In this document: piece by piece, positions 1-5,242 of the stretch | Numbering within the stretch: position 1 is the stretch's first letter | Layout of the letters: each line of letters starts with the position of its first letter | Assembly: GCA_015493405.1 (NCBI GenBank) | Contig: WGDF01000264.1 | Coordinates: 1-7,394, forward strand | Direction: 5' to 3' | DNA: 7,394 nt | Source: Flavobacteriaceae bacterium | Lineage (GTDB): Bacteria > Bacteroidota > Bacteroidia > Flavobacteriales > Flavobacteriaceae | The notes under the pieces: model-generated | Database searches by the model: none | What the model was told of the DNA's origin: nothing | What the model saw: the letters and a program-made list of their open reading frames with translations, nothing else | Position numbers and translations under genes: made by a program

Positions 1-159
1 ATAACCACCCAACCATAAACCGGGTAAAGCATGTATTAAATCCCAATTGGACGTATGCGGTGCCGCAATCATAACGGCTTTTTTTATGCGAAATTCTTTC
101 GGCACTTTAACATGCCATCCGGTGATCAAATTGACGAGTTTGGCGAGTAATTTTTTCAT
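1..159 (-). CDS. PlsC-type lysophospholipid / glycerol acyltransferase, N-terminal part (cut by window edge)
   Basis: The first 53 codons of a minus-strand gene are visible, starting at the ATG at 159-157 and running off the left edge. The peptide begins MKKLLAKLVNLITGW and carries AAPHTSNWD at residues 32-40. Its H35 and D40 form the HX4D catalytic signature of the PlsC/LPLAT acyltransferases, which transfer an acyl chain to lysophosphatidic acid or related acceptors at the cytoplasmic membrane. The HX4D box close to the N-terminus, with no long membrane segment before it, resembles the short (about 180-200 residue) Bacteroidota members annotated as 1-acyl-sn-glycerol-3-phosphate acyltransferase. 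The exact acceptor cannot be told from this fragment, and most of the protein lies outside the window. A good -7 element sits 24 bases upstream of the start. Confidence 0.8.
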   Translation of the reverse strand, partial: MKKLLAKLVNLITGWHVKVPKEFRIKKAVMIAAPHTSNWDLIHALPGLWLGGY

Positions 160-182
160 TTTATTGCTGTTTGTTTGTAGGG

Positions 183-190
183 CAAAGATA
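183..190 (-). promoter_or_regulatory. Bacteroidota-type -7 element (TATCTTTG) for the acyltransferase gene
   Basis: On the minus strand 190-183 reads TATCTTTG, an exact match to the TAnnTTTG -7 element of the Bacteroidota housekeeping sigma factor. It lies 24 bases upstream of the acyltransferase ATG. No TTG-type -33 box is visible at the usual spacing. That position is occupied by the short tandem repeat at 192-215. Confidence 0.6.
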
Positions 191-191
191 T

Positions 192-215
192 GGTTTTTTG
201 GTTATTTGGTTATTT
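192..215. repeat. Three imperfect 8-base tandem repeats (GGTTATTT type)
   Basis: Positions 192-199, 200-207 and 208-215 read GGTTTTTT, GGTTATTT and GGTTATTT, and the next bases begin a further GGT. The array lies just upstream of the acyltransferase -7 element, where the -33 contact would be expected. Two perfect copies and one variant copy are too few to prove a function. Confidence 0.6.
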
Positions 216-298
216 GGTGATATAGTTAATTGAGGAAATGAGGAATAGAAAGAGAAATTTTATTCTCAATTATATATTCTCAAATATCAAATTGACAA

Positions 299-337
299 GA
301 TTTCTCATCGCTCGTACCTCGCTCAATCGAAATGACA
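299..337. repeat. REP-like intergenic palindromic element (GATTTCTC ... CGAAATGACA)
   Basis: The stretch starts with GATTTCTC and ends with CGAAATGACA, around a centre containing CGCTCG and CTCGCTC. ATTTC at 300-304 can pair with GAAAT at 329-333. From memory, very similar sequences (on the other strand GTCATTTCG...GAGAAATC) occur many times between genes in Bacteroidota genomes, so I call it an interspersed repeat. Only one copy is in this window, so the repeat status rests on recognition. It lies downstream of the helicase stop codon. The hairpin is weak and has no clear T-tract, so a terminator role is doubtful. Confidence 0.55.
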
Positions 338-370
338 TTGTGCTATTATTTTTACTATGTTTGATGCAAA

Positions 371-1792
371 TCATTCAATAAAATAATCATCTTTAAATCC
401 AATCAAATACAGTTTTTTTTGCGCCCGCGTAAAAGCCGTGTATAGCCAACGTAATTGTTCGGGCTCTGTTAAATCCAACTGATAGGGCTGCTCTACAAAC
501 ACATTTTGCCACTGTCCGCCTTGAGATTTATGCGCCGTTAAAGCATAAGAAAATTTGACCTGTAAAGCATTAAAATATTTATTTTCTTTCACTTTTTTAT
601 AACGTGCCCATTTGGTTTTCAGATGGGCATAATCTTCATTAACAGCTTGATATAATTTGTTAGATTGTTCATAATTCAGCGATGGCGTGTCCATATATAA
701 AGTATCAAGCATAATAACCGTTTCAAAAGGTTTTTCATCGGGATAATCGACTAATCGCAGCTTGACTTCGGCAAAACGAAAACCGTATAAATCGATAAAT
801 CTAAATATTTCAAGCACTTCGACAATATCGCCATTGGCAATAAATCCTGCTTGGGAGGTCTTGTCTAACCAAAAATAATTATTCTTCACCACCATTAAAT
901 AATCACCGGAGTCGAGTTCGTTTTCTTTGAGTAAAATTTTATTGCGAATTTGCTGATTGTACAGATTGGCGCGCTTATTTGACCGGACAATAATAGCCGT
1001 GTCTTCAAAATTATTGCCGGCATAAGCCGTTTCAATGGCATCTTGAATATCATAGCCGTTATCTAGTTTGATAAAATCCGTAAAACCGGTCGCACTGAAC
1101 TTAATTTCCCCGATTTCATGACTTTGCAATTCCTGACGGATTTTAGTCGCATTGAACAAAATACCCGATTCTAAACTCTGCCGCACGACTTCATCGAGTT
1201 CAAATTCTGCAACCGGTAAATTAAAATTTTGTTCCAGATATTGCTTGTCCAAGGCCGGACTGACCGGTAATCCTACGGGCGGCAACTGGGCCGTATCGCC
1301 CACTAAAATCAATTTGTTATTGGGCCGGCTATACACATAAGTGATTAAATCAGACAAAACCGACCGGCTGTCAAATAAACTATCGGAGGTATTTTCACCA
1401 CTAATCATCGAAGCTTCATCAACAATAAAAATAGTACGTTGTTGTTTATTTTGCCGCAAAGTAAACCTAACTTTTCCGGAAGAATCGGTTTGCGGGTAAT
1501 ACAAATGTTTGTGAATGGTAAAAGCTTTTTGGCGGGCATAAGAACTGATGACTTTAGCAGCACGTCCGGTAGGTGCCAATAAGGTAAATTTAAATTTGGC
1601 TTGCCCTAAATTATTGACCAAAGTACTGATAATGGTAGTCTTACCGGTTCCGGCATACCCTTTTAAAAGAAAGATGCCGGGCGTTTCATCAAAAATAAAA
1701 CCGGAAAGTCGTTGCAATAAAAGACCTTGAGAATCTGTAACTTGGTAGGGAAAATTAGATTTTAATAAATCTTGAAAATAGCGCTCGGTCAT
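371..1792 (-). CDS. Stand-alone SF1 RecD/Dda-like DNA helicase (AAA family ATPase)
   Basis: This 473-residue protein has the full motif set of an SF1B 5'-3' DNA helicase. Walker A is GYAGTGKT (45-52) and motif Ia is APTGRAAK (73-80). Walker B is FIVDEAS (122-128, acidic pair D125/E126). Motif III is GDTAQLPPVG (165-174) and motif IV is around EVVRQ (201-205). Motif V is ALTAHKSQGGQW (417-428) and motif VI is YTAFTRAQ (451-458). The C-terminal part matches the UvrD_C_2 fold shared by RecD and phage T4 Dda. It is far shorter than RecD2 (over 700 residues), lacks that protein's N-terminal region, and no recB or recC is adjacent. This argues against an exonuclease V subunit, though such proteins are often labelled that way. 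Residues 290-410 separate motifs IV and V and probably hold the SH3-like insertion. The start ATG at 1792 follows a plausible -7 element. The gene is divergent from the rsmD operon. Confidence 0.9.
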   Translation of the reverse strand: MTERYFQDLLKSNFPYQVTDSQGLLLQRLSGFIFDETPGIFLLKGYAGTGKTTIISTLVNNLGQAKFKFTLLAPTGRAAKVISSYARQKAFTIHKHLYYPQTDSSGKVRFTLRQNKQQRTIFIVDEASMISGENTSDSLFDSRSVLSDLITYVYSRPNNKLILVGDTAQLPPVGLPVSPALDKQYLEQNFNLPVAEFELDEVVRQSLESGILFNATKIRQELQSHEIGEIKFSATGFTDFIKLDNGYDIQDAIETAYAGNNFEDTAIIVRSNKRANLYNQQIRNKILLKENELDSGDYLMVVKNNYFWLDKTSQAGFIANGDIVEVLEIFRFIDLYGFRFAEVKLRLVDYPDEKPFETVIMLDTLYMDTPSLNYEQSNKLYQAVNEDYAHLKTKWARYKKVKENKYFNALQVKFSYALTAHKSQGGQWQNVFVEQPYQLDLTEPEQLRWLYTAFTRAQKKLYLIGFKDDYFIE

Positions 1793-1818
1793 ATCTATAA
1801 AATAACATCTTTAGTATG

Positions 1819-1826
1819 CAAAGTAA
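1819..1826 (-). promoter_or_regulatory. Possible -7 element (TTACTTTG) for the helicase gene
   Basis: The minus strand at 1826-1819 reads TTACTTTG, one base away from the TAnnTTTG consensus, 27 bases before the helicase ATG. No TTG box is seen at the expected -33 distance. This is the best candidate in the 146-base divergent gap, but it is weaker than the other promoters in the window. Confidence 0.35.
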
Positions 1827-1906
1827 CAATATTTTTTGAGATGATTGAGCTTAAAAAATATTTTGACAACAAAAGTTTAAGCTTTTAAAAATTAAAAAAA
1901 ATAATG

Positions 1907-1914
1907 TATATTTG
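1907..1914 (+). promoter_or_regulatory. Bacteroidota-type -7 element (TATATTTG) for the rsmD operon
   Basis: TATATTTG is an exact TAnnTTTG match. It lies 25 bases before the ATG at 1939 and is followed by an A-rich leader. A TTTTGAC at 1861-1867 is too far upstream to be its -33 box. AAGCTT at 1879-1884 sits about where a -33 contact would fall. It probably drives the membrane protein, DUF3822 gene and rsmD together. Confidence 0.6.
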
Positions 1915-1938
1915 CCTTAATAAAAAAACCAAATAAAC

Positions 1939-2673
1939 ATGCTACAGATTCTAATAGTTTTAATACTCGGTATAGCTTTAGCTTATGCAATTGTAAAATA
2001 TGTACCTTTACAATTCAAATGGATTATCAATATTTCACTTCTAATAATCGCTCTATTTTTAGGTTATAAAATATACGATTCCGTTTATGCTCCTGTCAAA
2101 TTTAACAAAGAAAAAGTAAAAAGATATAAAAAAATAGTTGAAAAACTTAAAGATATCAGGAATGCCGAATTGGCCCATCGTGAAGTTAATGGGGACTATA
2201 CCGGTTCTTTCGATAGTTTGGTTAAATTTATCGACACCGCTAAATTTGTGATTACCCAACAAAGAGATTCCAGTTATAAATACTTTGACAAAGCCTATGG
2301 CATTGAAAAAAATAAAGATACAGTCATCATTGACACTTTAGGATATGCTTCCGTAAAAGACTCTTTATTTAAAAATGACTCACGATACAAAGATATGATG
2401 TGGGTGCCGATTCCCGGACGGGAAAAACAAGTTAAGTTTGAGCTAAAACATGGTTACCTCAAACGCAGTAATGTCAAAATTCCAGTATTTGTTGCGCGTG
2501 TAGATAAATCGGAAGTTTTATACGACCAACCCAAGGTTTTGGTAGCTCAAGAAAAAAATATTAAAAGTACCAAGGAAATTAACGGGCCTTATATTCAAGT
2601 CGGTTCTTTAGATGAAGTAAACGACTCCGGTAACTGGCCAAAATTATATGATATCGGTGACAAAAAAGAGTAA
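1939..2673 (+). CDS. Conserved-type membrane protein of unknown function, first gene of the rsmD operon
   Basis: I do not recognise a named family for this 244-residue protein. Two hydrophobic helices, about 2-19 and 28-46, are joined by a very short loop (KYVPLQFK). After helix 2 comes a strongly basic stretch (K54, K57, K59, K61, R62, K64, K65). By the positive-inside rule this puts the C-terminal 190 residues in the cytoplasm. The soluble part starts with a likely helix (57-82, including LKDIRNAELAHRE), then NGDYTGSFDSLVKFI. It continues with a mixed region rich in K, D and V. There is no signal-peptidase site, lipobox, cysteine cluster or catalytic motif. Its 3' end overlaps the DUF3822 start by 26 bases, which implies co-transcription and probably translational coupling. 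The NGxY...SLVxFI pattern is loosely reminiscent of pseudopilin cores, but this is weak and conflicts with the predicted topology. Confidence 0.8.
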   Translation: MLQILIVLILGIALAYAIVKYVPLQFKWIINISLLIIALFLGYKIYDSVYAPVKFNKEKVKRYKKIVEKLKDIRNAELAHREVNGDYTGSFDSLVKFIDTAKFVITQQRDSSYKYFDKAYGIEKNKDTVIIDTLGYASVKDSLFKNDSRYKDMMWVPIPGREKQVKFELKHGYLKRSNVKIPVFVARVDKSEVLYDQPKVLVAQEKNIKSTKEINGPYIQVGSLDEVNDSGNWPKLYDIGDKKE

Positions 2674-3430
2674 CCATATTACCAAAGACACCCAAGAAAT
2701 GTCCATACTTGTTAGCATGTATGGACTTTCTTTTATGATAAAAAAAGGAGAACTTCAAAAATTCTTTGAATACCAAATAAAACTTGTAAATCCGATTTTT
2801 ATTGCCGAAAAACTTAAATCAATCATTGCTGAACGTCCTGTTTTACAGGAAAATTTTGACCGGATAAAACTTATTTATCATCATAATCTCAATAGTTTGA
2901 TTCCGGAAACCTATTTTGATCCGGAAACTTACAAAACCCTACTGGAACAAAATGTTAAATTGCTTCTAAATGACTTAACGGATTATAATTACATTCCTTA
3001 TATCGCAGCCTATAATACTTATGTAAAAACGGCACCTATCGCAGCACAATTTTCTGATAAAACATCGCAGCTTATCAATCTGCATAGTGCTACTGTTTTC
3101 TTTGATCATATTGAGCAATTTCAAAATAAAGCCCATAATGCGCCCATTTATGAAATCTTTTTAAACATTTTTCCTAACGATTTTCAAATAGCGGTTTTCA
3201 AACTTGAGCAATTACAAGTTTTTAATCATTTTGAATTTGAAGATGCCGATGAATTTTTATATTTTTTGTTTTTTGTTTTAGAAACACTGGAAATAAATGC
3301 CCAACAAAGCCATATTTATATTTTTGGTATCGAAGAAAGCGACGATATCATTCAAAATATCAAAGATTTCACTAAAAATATAAGTATTATCCCGCCTAAA
3401 AATCCGAGTCAAATCCATAATTATTTTTAA
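2648..3430 (+). CDS. DUF3822 family protein
   Basis: The 260-residue protein has the layout I associate with DUF3822, a Bacteroidota family of unknown function usually found next to rsmD. An opening strand pair, SILVSMYGLSFMI (19-31), is followed by an LIPETYFDPETYKTLLEQN region. After that come NLHSATVFF (about residues 145-153) and PIYEIFLNIFPNDFQIAVF (about 166-184). The end contains LQVFNHFEFEDADEFLYFLFFVLE and IYIFGIE. The repeated strand-turn-strand pattern suits an actin-like (ASKHA/RNase H) fold. I recall a Bacteroides relative solved with such a fold, but cannot verify it here. No clear phosphate-binding loop is visible, so ATP binding is doubtful. The start is uncertain: ATG at 2648 gives the longest form, GTG at 2657 is possible, and ATG at 2699 would lose the segment before the first strand. 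It overlaps the upstream gene by 26 bases and sits 3 bases before rsmD. Confidence 0.8.
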   Translation: MISVTKKSNHITKDTQEMSILVSMYGLSFMIKKGELQKFFEYQIKLVNPIFIAEKLKSIIAERPVLQENFDRIKLIYHHNLNSLIPETYFDPETYKTLLEQNVKLLLNDLTDYNYIPYIAAYNTYVKTAPIAAQFSDKTSQLINLHSATVFFDHIEQFQNKAHNAPIYEIFLNIFPNDFQIAVFKLEQLQVFNHFEFEDADEFLYFLFFVLETLEINAQQSHIYIFGIEESDDIIQNIKDFTKNISIIPPKNPSQIHNYF

Positions 3431-3433
3431 AAT

Positions 3434-3973
3434 ATGCCCATTCGTATTATTTCAGGAACTTATAAGGGCAGACGTATTACAGCGCCCAAAAATCTCCCTA
3501 TCCGTCCGACCACAGACCGCGCCAAAGAAGCCTTATTTAATATCCTAAATAATTATTTCTATATGGCAGAACTTAAAGTTTTAGATTTATTCACGGGGAG
3601 TGGCAGTATCGCTTATGAATTTGCTTCACGCGGCTGTTCTGATATTCAAGCCGTTGATCAGAATTATCCGGTTATCAAATTTGTCAAACAAACAGCTGAG
3701 AAATTTTCTTTTCCTATCAAAACAATTAAAAAAGACAGTTTAAAATTCTTGGAGAAAACAACCGATACTTATGATATTATTTTTGCAGATCCGCCCTATA
3801 ATCTGGATGAAACGGTGCAACAAAAAATGATTGAAACGGTATTTGAAAGAGCACTTTTACGTCCGGAAGGTTATTTTATTTTGGAACACAAAGAACAATT
3901 GCGTTTTGATCAAAATTCTCATTTCGATTTCTCTAAAAAATATGGGATGACCGTATTCAGTTTTTTCAAATAA
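3434..3973 (+). CDS. rsmD: 16S rRNA (guanine(966)-N(2))-methyltransferase RsmD
   Basis: This 179-residue protein matches RsmD in length and motifs. The conserved N-terminus, RIISGTYKGRRI (4-15), is followed by RPTTDRAKEALFNIL (24-38), the family signature. SAM-binding motif I is LDLFTGSGSIAYEFASRG (50-67), and D75 ends the second strand to contact the SAM ribose. The catalytic motif IV is FADPPYNL (117-124). RsmD uses S-adenosylmethionine to methylate N2 of G966 (E. coli numbering) in 16S rRNA, acting on the small-subunit head near the P site. The gene is the third of a tight operon, 3 bases after the DUF3822 stop. Its last 8 bases overlap the end of the convergent HEFIH gene. I see nothing missing, and confidence is high. 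Confidence 0.96.
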   Translation: MPIRIISGTYKGRRITAPKNLPIRPTTDRAKEALFNILNNYFYMAELKVLDLFTGSGSIAYEFASRGCSDIQAVDQNYPVIKFVKQTAEKFSFPIKTIKKDSLKFLEKTTDTYDIIFADPPYNLDETVQQKMIETVFERALLRPEGYFILEHKEQLRFDQNSHFDFSKKYGMTVFSFFK

Positions 3974-4289
3974 AACGGAAAAAACTATAAGCTTTCCGCT
4001 GTTTTAAGTAGTCTAAATCAAATTCATACCGGTAAGCTTCCCGTTCAAACGAAATATTACGATAAGCCAGATAGGCATTACGATAATAGAGTAGTTTTAC
4101 CAGAAACTCCAGCCCATACCAAAGAAAAAAGAAAAACCACAATAACTCCTTTTGCTGTTTTAAATGTATAAACTCATGATTTAAGAGCACAAAATCGTTT
4201 TTAGATTGATGATTGCGCAAAATAACAAAAGGGTATATCGTTACGGCACAAAATGATTTGGCAATAAGTCGGGGTAAAATTACGATCAT
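3966..4289 (-). CDS. Small membrane protein with HEFIH zinc-peptidase-like motif
   Basis: The 107-residue protein contains LLNHEFIHLKQQ (35-46), where H38, E39 and H42 form an HExxH zinc site. A hydrophobic segment (about 48-68, rich in F, L, W) follows, then AYRNISFEREAYRYEFDLDYL (75-95). E82 or E84 could be the third, glutamate ligand of a gluzincin. The order HExxH, hydrophobic helix, ExEA resembles the catalytic core of M56/M48 peptidases, and the size is near that of the described minigluzincins (about 110 residues). I recall similar short proteins in Bacteroidota, usually labelled hypothetical, so this is a real gene and not an antisense artefact. Proteolytic activity is inference only. 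It could instead be a zinc-binding membrane remnant. It has the best promoter in the window, begins at the ATG at 4289, and ends 8 bases inside rsmD on the other strand. Confidence 0.75.
   Translation of the reverse strand: MIVILPRLIAKSFCAVTIYPFVILRNHQSKNDFVLLNHEFIHLKQQKELLWFFFFLWYGLEFLVKLLYYRNAYLAYRNISFEREAYRYEFDLDYLKQRKAYSFFRFI
3976..4005. terminator. Possible terminator between rsmD and the convergent gene
   Basis: CGGAAA (3976-3981) pairs with TTTCCG (3993-3998) around an 11-base loop and is followed by CTGTTTT on the plus strand. On the minus strand it is followed by TTTTATTTG, so it could stop transcripts from both sides. It lies inside the last codons of the HEFIH gene. The stem is only 6 base pairs and the T-tract is short. 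Confidence 0.35.
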
Positions 4290-4306
4290 TTATCTATTTT
4301 TTTTAG

Positions 4307-4336
4307 CAAAAGTAATCCAATTTTAATAGGAACAAA
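4307..4336 (-). promoter_or_regulatory. Complete Bacteroidota promoter (-33 TTTG, -7 TACTTTTG) for the HEFIH gene
   Basis: On the minus strand TTTG at 4336-4333 is followed by an 18-base spacer and then TACTTTTG at 4314-4307. The -7 element ends 17 bases before the ATG at 4289. Both boxes and the spacing fit the flavobacterial TTG-N(17-23)-TAnnTTTG promoter. This supports the small minus-strand gene being independently expressed. Confidence 0.65.
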
Positions 4337-4387
4337 TTTTGAGGTTAATATTTTCTTAAAGCTTAAAAAAATTAGTTTTTATTATCT

Positions 4388-4395
4388 TATTTTTG
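4388..4395 (+). promoter_or_regulatory. Bacteroidota-type -7 element (TATTTTTG) for the RNA methyltransferase-lipoprotein pair
   Basis: TATTTTTG is an exact TAnnTTTG match, ending 34 bases before the ATG at 4430. No TTG -33 box is present, but AAGCTT occurs at 4359-4364. It is divergent from the HEFIH promoter and probably serves both downstream genes, which overlap. Confidence 0.55.
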
Positions 4396-4429
4396 ACAAG
4401 GTCAATGCCAGCACAAATAAAAAAATATT

Positions 4430-5242
4430 ATGATAATGCAAGAAATTATTAGCACAAACAATGCCAAAATCAAATACCTATTACAGCTACATAAAAAATC
4501 TGCAATCAGAAAAGAATTTAGAGAATTTATTATAGAAGGAAAACGAGAAATATATGCCGCTTTAAAAAACAATTACAAAATCAAAACCATCTTTTTTTAT
4601 CCTGAACTGTTTAGTGAGAATGAATTGATTAAACTCGTCAAAAAATTTGATCTCAAAGCACAACTGATTAAAATTTCTAAAATTGTTTATCAAAAAATAG
4701 CTTACCGCCATTCTACGGAAGGTATTATAGCTTTGGCCCATATGAAAGATCACAGTTTAAAAAATTTAACCCTATCAAAAAATCCGTATGTTTTAGTTGC
4801 CGAAGGTATTGAAAAACCGGGCAATATCGGTGCTATATTACGCAGCATTGACGGTGCAGGAGCTGAAGCCTTGATTATGGCCGATCCGGTAGTCGATATT
4901 TACAATCCCAATGTCATCAGAGCCAGCTTGGGCATGGTGTTTTCTATCCCCATTGCCTTGACAGATTTAAAAGAATTGGCTTTGTTCTTAAAAGAAAAGG
5001 CTATAAAAATGTTTGCCGCCAATTTGCAAAATGCGCATATTTATTTCAAAGAAGATTATACCGTTGCTACTGCCATTGCTGTCGGTGCCGAAGACAAAGG
5101 GCTCTCTCAAGACATTAGAAAAATAGCGCAGCAACAAATATACATTCCGATGAAAGGCCAAGCCGACTCCCTCAATGTTTCGGTATCGGCTGCTGTTATA
5201 TTGTACGAAATTGTGAGACAACGTTTATCAATATCAAAATGA
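4430..5242 (+). CDS. TrmH/SpoU family RNA 2'-O-ribose methyltransferase
   Basis: This 270-residue protein is a SPOUT-class enzyme that uses S-adenosylmethionine to methylate a ribose 2'-OH in tRNA or rRNA. The N-terminal part (about 1-105), including EFREFIIEGKREI at 29-41, fits the SpoU substrate-binding domain. The C-terminal part holds the three knotted-fold motifs. Motif 1 is EKPGNIGAILRS (128-139, with N132 and catalytic R138). Motif 2 is AVGAEDKGLS (217-226, with E221). Motif 3 is IPMKGQADSLNVSVSAAVIL (239-258). NPNVIRASLGMVF (159-171) is also typical. The two-domain layout resembles RlmB and the related YsgA/RlmB-like paralogues, but the target nucleotide cannot be deduced. ATG at 4430 is used here; an in-frame ATG at 4436 is equally possible. 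The stop TGA at 5240 overlaps the ATG of the next gene (ATGA), suggesting coupled translation. Confidence 0.92.
   Translation: MIMQEIISTNNAKIKYLLQLHKKSAIRKEFREFIIEGKREIYAALKNNYKIKTIFFYPELFSENELIKLVKKFDLKAQLIKISKIVYQKIAYRHSTEGIIALAHMKDHSLKNLTLSKNPYVLVAEGIEKPGNIGAILRSIDGAGAEALIMADPVVDIYNPNVIRASLGMVFSIPIALTDLKELALFLKEKAIKMFAANLQNAHIYFKEDYTVATAIAVGAEDKGLSQDIRKIAQQQIYIPMKGQADSLNVSVSAAVILYEIVRQRLSISK

Noticed and set aside
1152..1730. Plus-strand open frames of about 60 codons
   Set aside because: They are antisense to the helicase. They have no plausible promoter and no recognisable protein features.
1861..1867. TTTTGAC as a -33 box for the rsmD operon
   Set aside because: It is more than 40 bases from the -7 element at 1907, well outside the 17-23 base spacing expected.
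2059..2776. Minus-strand open frames of about 65 codons across the membrane protein and DUF3822 genes
   Set aside because: They are shadows of coding sequence on the other strand, with low-complexity F/K/Y-rich translations.
4562..5221. Minus-strand open frames of 63 and 77 codons
   Set aside because: They are antisense to the TrmH-family gene, whose motifs are intact. They have no recognisable domain of their own.
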